DNA of 64,000 nt. Origin: Paralcaligenes ureilyticus. Lineage in GTDB: Bacteria; Pseudomonadota; Gammaproteobacteria; Burkholderiales; Burkholderiaceae_B. Of this stretch, positions 8,458 through 16,537 are shown one piece after another. The stretch's first letter is position 1. The number at the start of each line of letters is the position of its first letter. Position numbers and translations under genes: made by a program. The stretch is from positions 124,001 through 188,000 of the forward strand of contig NZ_SMAJ01000007.1 in assembly GCF_004346225.1 (NCBI RefSeq), written 5' to 3'. The notes beneath the pieces are model-generated. The model had not been told where the DNA came from and did no database searches. It worked only from the letters and a program-made list of their open reading frames with translations.

Positions 8458-9471
8458 ATGAAAGCTTCACATAAACTCGTTTTAGCAACAGCCTTGCTTA
8501 GCGCCTTCGGATGGAGAACCGCGCAGGCCGGAGCCATTACCGTCTACACCGCGCTCGAAGATGATGAAATTTCCGAGTACCTGGCCGCGGCCAAAAAAAC
8601 CATGCCTGACATCACGGTGCACGTATTGCGCCTGTCCACCGGCGATATGGGCGCGCGCTTGCTGGCCGAGGCGAAGAATCCGCGCAACGACGTGGTCTGG
8701 GGGTTTGCCGTCACCAATATGCTCGATCCGCGCATTCAGGCTTTATTGCAGGCGTACGAGCCAAAATCGGCTTCGGCGCTGCCGGCCATGTACAAGGGAA
8801 AGGATGGCAAGTGGTTCGCCGCGACCGGATATATGGCGGCATTTTGCGTGAATACCGACAGGCTCAAGGCCAAGAAGCTGCCCATGCCGGCGTCATGGAA
8901 GGATCTGACCAACCCGGTTTATAAAGGCGAAATAGTCATGCCCAACCCGGCTGCATCGGGCACGGGCTACTTGCAAATAGCGGCTCTGATTCAGGGCATG
9001 GGCGACGAGAACGGCTGGAAACTTATTTCCGAGCTGAACAAGAATGTGGCGCAATATACCGATTCGGGCTCCAAGCCGTGCAAAATGGCGCGTACAGGTG
9101 AATACGCGATAGGCGCCTCGTTTGCCTTTCCGGCCATGCAATCCATTGAACAGGGCTTTCCCGTCAAAATGGTAATACCCAGCGATTACGATGGCTACGA
9201 GCTGGAGGCTTCGGGCTTGATGAAGAGCTCGCAAAACGTGGCCGATTCCAAGCGTTTTCTCGATTGGACCTTGTCGCCGGAAGCCGCCGCCTTGTACAAG
9301 AAGTACAAGGAAATCGTGACGATTCCGGGCGCCACGCCATCCGCGGCCTCAATAAAAGCCGGCTTGCCCAGTGACGTATCCAAGGTTCTGTACCCCATGG
9401 ATTTCGCTAAATCGGCATTGCACCGCGCTGAAATCATCAAGAAATGGCAGTCGGTCAAACAGGGCGGCTAA
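8458..9471 (+). CDS. ABC importer binding protein, PhnS2-like (2-aminoethylphosphonate type)
   Basis: A 337-residue periplasmic binding protein with a clear signal peptide (cleavage after AQA, about residue 24). The segment ITVYTALEDDEISEYL and the later NDVVWGFA are characteristic of the ferric-type family that includes the putative 2-aminoethylphosphonate binding protein PhnS2. ATG at 8458 follows an AGGAG site. ATPase, permease and a DeoR regulator follow on the same strand. No phosphonatase or PhnW gene is present in the window, so a phosphate ester or other phosphorylated amine is as likely a ligand as a phosphonate. Confidence 0.85.
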   Translation: MKASHKLVLATALLSAFGWRTAQAGAITVYTALEDDEISEYLAAAKKTMPDITVHVLRLSTGDMGARLLAEAKNPRNDVVWGFAVTNMLDPRIQALLQAYEPKSASALPAMYKGKDGKWFAATGYMAAFCVNTDRLKAKKLPMPASWKDLTNPVYKGEIVMPNPAASGTGYLQIAALIQGMGDENGWKLISELNKNVAQYTDSGSKPCKMARTGEYAIGASFAFPAMQSIEQGFPVKMVIPSDYDGYELEASGLMKSSQNVADSKRFLDWTLSPEAAALYKKYKEIVTIPGATPSAASIKAGLPSDVSKVLYPMDFAKSALHRAEIIKKWQSVKQGG

Positions 9472-9511
9472 GCCGTATTTAGCTGGCGACGAGGCGCAGA
9501 CATAACGCAGA

Positions 9512-9598
9512 TGTAGCGGCACCCCTTGTGGGTGCCACCTCTTCCTGACGGCGAATCCGGCGGCGCTGCGATGTAGCGGCAGCCCTTGTGGCTGCCAT
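9512..9598 (+). repeat. Two REP palindromes in tandem
   Basis: Copies at 9512-9537 (stem GGCACCC/GGGTGCC) and 9572-9598 (stem GGCAGCC/GGCTGCC) both begin GTAGC and share the loop CTTGT. They sit between the binding-protein and ATPase genes of one operon, where a hairpin could reduce downstream expression or protect the upstream message. Confidence 0.9.
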
Positions 9599-9639
9599 CA
9601 ACAACTAACCACGCGAACCTGAAAAATGCTGGGTACGGT

Positions 9640-10647
9640 ATGAGTTTAGAAATTTCCAACGTCTGCAAGCAGTTCGACAATTTTGTCGCGCTCAACGATA
9701 TCAATTTATCGGTGGGCGAACACGAATTCGTGTGCCTCCTGGGTCCGAGCGGCTGCGGCAAAACGACGTTGTTGCGTATTATCGCGGGCTTGCTAAGCCT
9801 GGCCAGCGGCAAGTTGATGTTTGCGGGGCGAGACCTGAGCGCGGTGCCGGCTCGCGAACGGGGCTTTGGCATCGTGTTCCAGTCGTATTCCCTGTTTCCC
9901 AACATGACCGCGGCTGAAAATGTCGGGTATGGCCTGAAGATCCGGGGCGAGTCCGGCGCGCGAATCCAGGCGCGCGTAGAGGCCTTGCTGCAGCTGGTCA
10001 AAATGCCGCATCTGGCCGAGCGGTTTCCCTGGCAGCTATCGGGCGGCCAGCAACAACGGGTGGCCCTGGCGCGGGCGCTGGCCGTTGACCCGAAATTGAT
10101 TTTGCTCGACGAGCCCTTATCGGCGCTGGACGCCCGAGTCCGCAATGAGATGCGGGTGGAAATACGCGATGTGCAACGGCGCCTGAAAATCCCTACCATC
10201 ATGGTGACGCACGATCAGGAAGAAGCCCTGATGCTGGCCGACAAAATCGTGTGCATGAATAATGGCTGCATCGAGCAGGTAGGCACACCGCAAGATCTTT
10301 ATTTACGCCCCCAGACCCGATTCGTGGCCGACTTTGTGGGGGTCAGCAATCTCTTGCCCACGGCCTGGGTCAGGGCCAATTTGCCTGACTTGATGGCGCA
10401 TCGTCCGGCGGGCGACGATGCCGCGTTCGAGGTCTGCATACGTCCCGAAAACATAGGCATCCAGGCCTATGGGCGGTCCGATGCGGTCATTGCATCGATG
10501 ACGTTTCTGGGCAACCTCAGCCGCGTGCAGGTGGAGTGGCGCGGGCATCGGTTTACGGTCGAGGCCTCACGCCTGGCCGGCCTGCAGACAGGCTCTTCGG
10601 TACGTTTATTGCTGAGTCCGGCGGATTGCAGTTGGGTGCGTGTATGA
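9640..10647 (+). CDS. ABC importer ATPase, PhnT2/PotA-like
   Basis: A 335-residue ATPase. Walker A GPSGCGKT lies at residues 35-42, the signature LSGGQQQR and Walker B LILLDEP follow, and a C-terminal TOBE-like regulatory part is present (about 250-335). It energises the importer made with the adjoining binding protein and fused permease. The start at 9640 is chosen because MSLEISNV begins the family; the upstream extension runs into a REP element. Its TGA overlaps the permease ATG by four bases (ATGA), which suggests translational coupling. Confidence 0.9.
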   Translation: MSLEISNVCKQFDNFVALNDINLSVGEHEFVCLLGPSGCGKTTLLRIIAGLLSLASGKLMFAGRDLSAVPARERGFGIVFQSYSLFPNMTAAENVGYGLKIRGESGARIQARVEALLQLVKMPHLAERFPWQLSGGQQQRVALARALAVDPKLILLDEPLSALDARVRNEMRVEIRDVQRRLKIPTIMVTHDQEEALMLADKIVCMNNGCIEQVGTPQDLYLRPQTRFVADFVGVSNLLPTAWVRANLPDLMAHRPAGDDAAFEVCIRPENIGIQAYGRSDAVIASMTFLGNLSRVQVEWRGHRFTVEASRLAGLQTGSSVRLLLSPADCSWVRV

Positions 10648-12302
10648 AGCGCTTTGTCCCGCGCACCGCCGAACAGTGGCTGGTGGCCGCGTGCGTGGCG
10701 TTTCCAACGCTGGGGTTGGTGCTGTTTCTGGCTTACCCTTTGTCGATGATTGTCTGGCAAAGCTTTACGCTGAAAGAGGGCGGCGTGGGCTTGGGCAATT
10801 ACGCGGCGATTTCGTCGACCCCCGGGTTATTGAAGGCCGGGTGGAACAGCCTGGTGGTCAGCCTCAGCACTACGGTGGCGTGCGTGGTCGCAGGCTTCGG
10901 GATTGCCTATGCGCTCGAGCGTACCTGCATGCGCGGCAAACGCGCCTTGCGCAGTGTCTTGTTGCTGCCTTTGCTGGCACCTTCTTTGGTGCAGGGCCTG
11001 GGCCTGCTGTTCATATTGGGGCGCAATGGCCTGGTGCATCAATGGACGGGCTGGGAGGTCAATGTTTACGGTTATTCGGGCTTGCTGCTGTCCGATATTT
11101 TTTATGCCTTGCCCCAGGCGGTGATGATCATCCAGGTGGCGCTGCGCAATTCAGACGCGCGCTACTATGATGCGGCGTCGGTCATGGGGGCCACGGGCTG
11201 GCGCAAGTTTTTCGACATTACCTTGCCTAACGCCAAATTTGGTTTGCTGAGCGCCGCGTTTGTGGTCTTTACCATTACCATCACCGACTTCGGCAACGCG
11301 GCGGTCATCGCCGGCGATTATCGCGTCCTGGCCACCGAAATATTCAGCCAGGTGTCGGGGCAGATGGACTTCGGCATGGGTTCGGTCGTCGGCATTATTT
11401 TGCTGCTGCCGTCGCTCGTGTCGGTGTACATCGAGCGCGTCTCGTCGCAAAAACAATATGGCACGGTATCGGAAGGGCGCATTCCTGTCAGCGCCGAGCC
11501 TGTTGCGTGGCGCGATGCGCTATTTGCCGGATTTGGCTACTTCATTATGTTTTGCATTCTGGCCATTATTGTTGTGGTGGTGTTTGCCAGCTTCGTCAAA
11601 CTCTGGCCCTACAACATGAGCCTCACATTGAATAATTTCAACGTGAATATCAGCAATGGCTATCAACCGATCTGGACCAGTTTGTATGTGTCGGTGATCG
11701 CCGCGGCGATCGGCGTGCTGATGCTTTTTGCGCTGGCCTTCGGCACCAAGCATATGCAGGGGCGCTTGGCCAAAGCCGTTTATTTGCTGGCCGTTTTGCC
11801 GGTGGGCGTGCCCGGCCTGGTTCTGGGCCTGTCGTATATCTTTGCGTTCAATGACCCCAGTACGCCTTTATCCTTGCTGTATGGCACGGCCGTGCTGATT
11901 GCCCTGTGCAATTTCTATCACTATCATACGCAGGGCTTTCTGACCATGATGACTGGCATGCGCGCCGTGCCCCAGGCGCTGGAAGAGGCGATCAGTTGTC
12001 TGGGCGGGAGCATGCGTCGCATCCTGACCGATGCGGTACTGCCGTTTCTCGCGCCCACCGTGCTGTCGGTTTTCTTTTTTCTTTTTATGCGTTCAATGGT
12101 GACCTTGTCGGCCGTTATTTTCCTCGTGACCCCGCAGCTGGATCTGGCGGCGGTGTCGGTGATGCATTTGAATGAGGCGGGTTTCGTTTCCCAGGCCGCG
12201 GCATTTTCAACCATCATCATGCTGGTCGTGGCCTTGGCCTTGTTGATGATGAAACTATTTCTGTCGCGCGTGACGCCCAGAATGAGTATGGAGGGCAGTT
12301 GA
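10644..12302 (+). CDS. ABC importer permease, fused two-domain PhnU2-like
   Basis: A 552-residue inner-membrane protein made of two copies of the binding-protein-dependent permease domain. There are about twelve hydrophobic segments, and each half carries an EAA-like loop (DAASVMGATGWRKFFDITLPNAKF in half one, EEAISCLGGSMRRILTDAVLPF in half two; both quoted for location only). One such chain replaces the usual permease dimer. The ATG overlaps the end of the ATPase gene. The family is annotated as 2-aminoethylphosphonate transport but has been tested little. The stop codon directly abuts the DeoR gene. Confidence 0.88.
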   Translation: MKRFVPRTAEQWLVAACVAFPTLGLVLFLAYPLSMIVWQSFTLKEGGVGLGNYAAISSTPGLLKAGWNSLVVSLSTTVACVVAGFGIAYALERTCMRGKRALRSVLLLPLLAPSLVQGLGLLFILGRNGLVHQWTGWEVNVYGYSGLLLSDIFYALPQAVMIIQVALRNSDARYYDAASVMGATGWRKFFDITLPNAKFGLLSAAFVVFTITITDFGNAAVIAGDYRVLATEIFSQVSGQMDFGMGSVVGIILLLPSLVSVYIERVSSQKQYGTVSEGRIPVSAEPVAWRDALFAGFGYFIMFCILAIIVVVVFASFVKLWPYNMSLTLNNFNVNISNGYQPIWTSLYVSVIAAAIGVLMLFALAFGTKHMQGRLAKAVYLLAVLPVGVPGLVLGLSYIFAFNDPSTPLSLLYGTAVLIALCNFYHYHTQGFLTMMTGMRAVPQALEEAISCLGGSMRRILTDAVLPFLAPTVLSVFFFLFMRSMVTLSAVIFLVTPQLDLAAVSVMHLNEAGFVSQAAAFSTIIMLVVALALLMMKLFLSRVTPRMSMEGS

Positions 12303-13067
12303 ATGTGGCTTGAAGCGCGGCATCAAAGAATTCAATCTTTGTTGGATCGGCTCGATCGGGTTACCACCGAACAAATTGTTGAAGAGCTGGACGTATCGCG
12401 CGAAACCGTGCGCCGCGACCTGCTCGAACTCGAGGCGCTGGGCGTGTTGAAACGGGTGCATGGCGGGGCGATCCGTATTTCCTCCGAACCATCCATCGAT
12501 AAGCGGATTACGACGCGCGTCAAATTCAAACAGGCTATCGCCCGCGCGGTGGCCCAGCGGATTGATCGCACTCTAACGCTATTTCTCGATGCGGGCAGTA
12601 CGACCACGCTACTGGCTAAAGAACTATCGCAGTTGTCCGACCTGGTCATTGTCACCAATTCGTTTGACGTGGCTTTGGGTTTTAACGCCGGGCAGGCCAC
12701 GCCGGGCAATCGGGTGATTGTGCTGGGTGGCGACTTAAGCAGCCGGATAGCGGCCACGTCGGGCGCGGCAACCGTGTCCGAGATCGGCCGTTATTGTGTG
12801 GATATGGCCGTGCTCTCGCCGGTGGCTGTCGACGCTACCTATGGGGCCACGAGCTACGATCCGGAAGAGGCCGCCATTGCGCAGGCCATGGTGAAAAACG
12901 CCAAGAAAACGGTGATTCTGGCCGACTATAGCAAAATCGGCCTGCGCAGCCGCATCAGCTACTGTACGGCTGGTCGCATCGATTTGCTGGTCACCAACGC
13001 GCGCGCGGTGGATCAGGAAGGCTACAAGGAGCTGGCCGCCAAGGTTCGCGAAGTCGCCCTGGTTTAA
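12303..13067 (+). CDS. DeoR-family transcriptional regulator
   Basis: A 254-residue regulator with an N-terminal winged helix-turn-helix (TTEQIVEELDVSRETVRRDL, residues 21-40) and a C-terminal DeoR sensor domain with DAGSTTTLLA (about 97-106), the phosphate-binding type of loop. Members usually respond to phosphorylated metabolites. Its ATG comes immediately after the permease stop codon, so it is the last gene of the importer operon. It probably controls the divergent promoters at 8215-8457. A phosphorylated effector would agree with the phosphatase and importer in the same locus. Confidence 0.88.
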   Translation: MWLEARHQRIQSLLDRLDRVTTEQIVEELDVSRETVRRDLLELEALGVLKRVHGGAIRISSEPSIDKRITTRVKFKQAIARAVAQRIDRTLTLFLDAGSTTTLLAKELSQLSDLVIVTNSFDVALGFNAGQATPGNRVIVLGGDLSSRIAATSGAATVSEIGRYCVDMAVLSPVAVDATYGATSYDPEEAAIAQAMVKNAKKTVILADYSKIGLRSRISYCTAGRIDLLVTNARAVDQEGYKELAAKVREVALV

Positions 13068-13662
13068 GGCTCGTAGCGTCACCCGTGGCGCCACCCGTAG
13101 CGCCACCCCTTGTGGGTGGCATTCGCTGCACGTGACATTCTTTTTTTGTGTCGCCCTATCTTGCTTAAAACCTTCTAGCCCCGCATCGTGGCCGCTTAAG
13201 GCGGATCGGGCTCTGACGGTCACGGTTCTGGCTGCGCCAGAACTTCCCGCGCGCAGGGCCGGCTTCGGGGCGGCGTGCGAACTCGTGGGGCGAATAGCCC
13301 CCCGGGCTATTCGCAATCGTCCCACTCGAACAGCGCACGCCTTGGATCCCCGAAGCCGGCCCTGCGCGCGGCGTGCCCGAATCGCCCGCCCCGCCTTAAC
13401 CGCCCACGACGCTCGATCGGTGGCTAACTCGGTGGCTAACCGTATTTGTAGTGGCGTTACTCGTGGGCGCCATCCCATGCTGTGGCGGCAGCCCTTGTAG
13501 GTGCCAAATCGTTGATATGGACGGACTGTCGCTAATGTGGCGGCAGCCCTTGTGGCTGCCAAGAATCTGCCACCCACGAGGGGTGGCGCTACGGAATTCA
13601 CGATCATGTTTTTGTAGTGGCAGCCCTCGTGGCTGCCATTTCAACGAATGAACCGACCGCCC
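13068..13662. repeat. Repeat-only intergenic region: REP cluster around a 240-bp nested palindrome
   Basis: No credible gene lies in this 595-bp gap. It holds six REP copies: 13096-13122 (+), 13447-13472 (+, degenerate), 13481-13506 (+, degenerate), 13536-13562 (+), 13568-13592 (-) and 13613-13639 (+). Between the first and second is copy A of the large palindrome. The long open frames here are by-products of GC-rich repeats. Confidence 0.9.
13177..13410. repeat. Large nested-palindrome repeat, copy A
   Basis: Arms are nested. An outer arm (13189-13205 with 13391-13407) encloses a perfect 24-bp arm (13247-13270 with 13348-13371), which encloses an 11-bp palindrome with a three-base loop at 13280-13304 (gcgaatagccc/gggctattcgc). 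A side hairpin ttctggc-tgc-gccagaa lies before the second arm. Copy B at 37483-37713 has the same plan. It could extrude as a cruciform or fold as a branched RNA. Confidence 0.9.
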
Positions 13663-14340
13663 CTACGCGGTTTGACCCACCGTGCTCAATCGCTGTATGG
13701 CTGGCCAGATATCTTGCGGGGTTTGCGCGATTTCGTCGGCGTTCCACGAGGACACGGCCAGATTGTCGCCGCAATACCCATAGGCGGCTGCAATGGTTCG
13801 CATGCCGGCTGCGCGGCCGGCAATGATGTCGCGTTCATCGTCGCCTACATAAACGCATTGTTCGGGCGCGTAGCCGGTTTGTTCGGCGGCATACAGCAAC
13901 GGCGCCGGGTGGGGTTTGGTATGGCTGGTCGTGTCGCCGCCCACTGTAATGGCGCAGTCCTTTTCCAGGCCCAGATGGGCTACCAGCGGAGTCGCCAGAT
14001 ATTTCGCTTTGTTGGTGACAATGCCCCAGGCATAGCCATTTTGCTTCAGGGTGTTCAGCAGCCCCTGGATTCCGGTAAACAATTGGGTCAGAGACGTCAT
14101 ATCCTGTTCGTAGTCGTCCAGGAACTGCAGGCGATGGCGTTCGTAATCGGGGTGGTCGGGGTTGATGTTCAGGCCGGCCTTGAGCAGGCCGCGGGCGCCC
14201 TGCGAGGCCATGGGCCGGAAAACTTCGTAAGGTAAGGGGTCCAGCCCCTGACGGGTGCGCTGTTTGTTGGCCGCCACGGCCAGATCGGGGGCGGTATCGG
14301 CAAGCGTGCCGTCAAAATCAAATAAAACGAGTTTCTTCAT
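13663..14340 (-). CDS. gph: Phosphoglycolate phosphatase
   Basis: A 225-residue haloacid-dehalogenase-type phosphatase with the nucleophile motif FDFDGTLADT at residues 6-15, the TNKAKY segment and the late YVGDDERDI acidic motif. It removes phosphate from 2-phosphoglycolate formed during DNA 3'-end repair, allowing reuse of the carbon. The frame extends 125 codons upstream through ubiG, so the ATG at 14338-14340, which gives the usual start MKKLVLFDFDGT, was chosen. It follows ubiG by 29 bp on the same strand. The same ubiG-gph order is found in Bordetella. Confidence 0.92.
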   Translation of the reverse strand: MKKLVLFDFDGTLADTAPDLAVAANKQRTRQGLDPLPYEVFRPMASQGARGLLKAGLNINPDHPDYERHRLQFLDDYEQDMTSLTQLFTGIQGLLNTLKQNGYAWGIVTNKAKYLATPLVAHLGLEKDCAITVGGDTTSHTKPHPAPLLYAAEQTGYAPEQCVYVGDDERDIIAGRAAGMRTIAAAYGYCGDNLAVSSWNADEIAQTPQDIWPAIQRLSTVGQTA

Positions 14341-14369
14341 TGAAGCTTCCTGGAGAACCTGCGGTGTTT

Positions 14370-15104
14370 CTATCCTTGGCGGCGGGTGGCGACCAGATAG
14401 TTGACCGAGGTGTTGCGCGAGAGTTTGTAGTGATCGGTCACGGGGTTGTATTCCATGCCGGCTAGATCTACGACGCCCAGTCCGGCCTGGCGCGCCGAGG
14501 CGGCGAGTTCGCTGGGTTTGATAAAATTTTCGTAGCTGTGTGTGCCCCGCGGCAGCAGGTGCAGCAGGTATTCGGCGCCGATGATGGCGAATAAAAAAGA
14601 TTTGGGATTGCGGTTGAGCGTAGAGAAGAATACCCAGCCATCCGGTTTGGCGAGTTGCGCGCACGCACGGATGATGGAGGCCGGATCGGGAACGTGCTCG
14701 AGCATTTCCATGCATGTAACGACATCGAATTGGCCCGCTTGTTCATGGGCGAGTTGTTCCGCGCTAATGGCTTGGTAATGAATGGCCACGCCGGATTCGA
14801 GCCCATGCAGTTTGGCGACCTTAAGCGATTTTTCGGCCAGGTCGATGCCCGTGACCTCGGCGCCTGCCACCGCCATGCTTTCGGCCAGTATGCCGCCGCC
14901 GCAACCGACGTCGACCACTTTTTTACCGGCCAGCGAACCCAGCTGTTCCTGTATCCAGTTCAATCGCAAAGGGTTGATGGCATGCAGCGGCTTGAATTCG
15001 CTTTCGGGATCCCACCAGTGCGCCGCCAAAGCGCTGAATTTGTCGATTTCGGCCTGATCGACATTCGGGGCTTGGGAAGAGGGGGGGGGGTGTGCAACGG
15101 ACAT
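14370..15104 (-). CDS. ubiG: Ubiquinone biosynthesis O-methyltransferase UbiG
   Basis: A 244-residue SAM-dependent methyltransferase of ubiquinone synthesis. Motif I VVDVGCGGG is at about residues 64-72, and the typical NxxxIDKFSALAAHWWDP segment and MEMLEHVPDP are present. The ATG at 15102-15104 gives MSVAHPPPSSQAP. Codons 5-8 contain ten consecutive C bases on the coding strand (15081-15090), a tract prone to slippage. The gene lies between the ompA terminator and gph. Confidence 0.92.
   Translation of the reverse strand: MSVAHPPPSSQAPNVDQAEIDKFSALAAHWWDPESEFKPLHAINPLRLNWIQEQLGSLAGKKVVDVGCGGGILAESMAVAGAEVTGIDLAEKSLKVAKLHGLESGVAIHYQAISAEQLAHEQAGQFDVVTCMEMLEHVPDPASIIRACAQLAKPDGWVFFSTLNRNPKSFLFAIIGAEYLLHLLPRGTHSYENFIKPSELAASARQAGLGVVDLAGMEYNPVTDHYKLSRNTSVNYLVATRRQG
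15081..15090 (-). other. Ten-base homopolymer inside the ubiG start region
   Basis: Ten G on the plus strand (C on the coding strand) span codons for His-Pro-Pro-Pro of UbiG. Gain or loss of one base would shift the frame within nine codons of the start. Either it is an ordinary mutational hot spot or it allows phase-variable expression. Confidence 0.8.
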
Positions 15105-15124
15105 GATTTGTAAGCACCAGAATG

Positions 15125-15155
15125 AATAAAGGCCCCGCTGGGCGGGGCCTTTATT
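15125..15155 (-). terminator. Intrinsic terminator after ompA
   Basis: A perfect 14-bp stem (aataaaggccccgc with gcggggcctttatt) and a 3-base loop lie 26 bp past the ompA stop codon. Because both sides are A/T-ended it can act in either direction, but the only gene running into it is ompA. Confidence 0.85.
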
Positions 15156-15180
15156 GTAGCGGTTATCGCAAACGGTATGA

Positions 15181-15762
15181 CTATTTGCGGGTACCGACGA
15201 TTTCAATCTCGACGCGACGGTTTTTAGCGCGGCCTTCACGAGTCTTGTTGCTGGCAACAGGATTCGATTTGCCTTTACCTTCGGCGTAGATGTGGTTGGC
15301 GTCAACGCCTTTGCTGATCAGGTAAGTCTTGACAGCGTTGGCACGACGTTGCGAAAGTTTCAAGTTGTATGCAACGGTACCGATCGAATCGGTGTAGCCC
15401 GTGGCGATGAGCGTTTCGAGGTTGATCGAGCTGGCTTGCGAAGCCACTTGGTCAAGCATTTGACGGCCAGCCGGTTTCAGCGTGGCTTTGTCGAAGTCGA
15501 AGAAGGCGTCAGCGTTCAGGACAACTTTGGTCGAGGTGGGAGCTGCCACGGGAGCCTGGGCAACCGTTGCAACACCATCACAACCAGCGATGCCGGTGGC
15601 TGGTGTCCAGAAATTGTCGCGCCAGCACAATTCTCTGGTGCCGTTTTTCCATACGTCGCCGAACGGATTACGCCAATTATCGACTGTTTGCGCGGATACT
15701 GCACCAGAAACCGAAACGGCTGCAAGGGCAAGCGCTAGTGCGAGTTTGGAGGGTTTGTTCAT
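15181..15762 (-). CDS. ompA: OmpA-family outer-membrane protein
   Basis: A 193-residue protein with a signal peptide (MNKPSKLALALALAAVSVSGAVSAQ), a short middle part with a Cys pair, and a C-terminal OmpA/MotB peptidoglycan-binding domain from about residue 85. The domain shows DADFFDFDKATLKPAGR-type start sequence, TGYTDSIG and the NRRVEIEI end. There is no eight-stranded porin domain, as in the short OmpA of Bordetella. It tethers the outer membrane to the cell wall. A strong AGGAG site precedes the ATG and a perfect terminator follows. Confidence 0.92.
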   Translation of the reverse strand: MNKPSKLALALALAAVSVSGAVSAQTVDNWRNPFGDVWKNGTRELCWRDNFWTPATGIAGCDGVATVAQAPVAAPTSTKVVLNADAFFDFDKATLKPAGRQMLDQVASQASSINLETLIATGYTDSIGTVAYNLKLSQRRANAVKTYLISKGVDANHIYAEGKGKSNPVASNKTREGRAKNRRVEIEIVGTRK

Positions 15763-16537
15763 ATTTCTCCTCGTTGAGCTTAATGCTGGTAAGTGACCGC
15801 AGCGAACCCCCGCCGCATATCAAGAAAACGTAGCCAGTATAGCAACGCTGTGAAGGCATTTAAAAAATTGTGCTGGGTTTCATGCGTGTTAGGGCGAATC
15901 TTACGGCATTTCTGTGTGATTAGTTAAGTGTGTTTTGCGCATTGGGCCCATATATTCGGATTTCCACGCGTTCTCGCCCATTATTGTTGGTTTTTGGCAA
16001 CAAGAGACCAGGGTTAAAGTGCTTTCTTAAGAGGCTAAGGGGAACGCGCCCCGATGCAGGATGTTGACGGATGCGAGCGCCGGTCGCAGCGTGCGTGTGT
16101 GGCATTTTGCGGTGATGTCTACAAGGGTTTGTCGGCGGTGTCTGCCAGGGTTGTCATTGCGAAAAGTACCCGTCGCCGTAAAACGTGTCAGTTGTTGAAA
16201 ACGTTCATGTCGCTGCCTGGCTCGGCTCAGTGGCCGCATTCCTGTTACATGACTGAACGGCATGCATGTATTGTCTTGATTATCAGGATTTTGCCACCCA
16301 CAAGGGGTGGCGCTACAGGGTGGCGTTACATGATTCGCTGATTTGGCAGCCACAAGGGCTGCCACTACAGACTTACGGGTATGTATTTGTAGCGGCACCC
16401 CTTGTGGGTGCCATTTATCACAAGGACACCAGACGCTACCCACGTAAGCCGCGGGGAGGCACGATGGGTGGAAGTGATAGAATTTCCCATTCGCCCGACA
16501 TCGGCCTACCTTCACGATTTCATGTTGTAGACAATCT
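15763..16537. promoter_or_regulatory. Intergenic region between ompA and gyrA
   Basis: The 775-bp gap must hold the divergent promoters of ompA (minus) and gyrA (plus). I see no coding frame with support. Three REP copies lie at 16292-16316 (-), 16344-16368 (-) and 16388-16414 (+). No Shine-Dalgarno sequence is evident before the gyrA ATG. Confidence 0.6.
16292..16414. repeat. Three REP palindromes
   Basis: Copies are 16292-16316 (-, stem GCCACCC type), 16344-16368 (-, GGCAGCC type) and 16388-16414 (+, GGCACCC type). The last two form an inverted pair with the GTAG ends facing each other across about 19 bp. All three stem types occur within 125 bp. Confidence 0.92.

Noticed and set aside
13132-13607. 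Long frames on both strands within the repeat region
   Set aside because: They are produced by GC-rich palindromes; the same frames recur at the second copy (37.5 kb) only because the DNA repeats.
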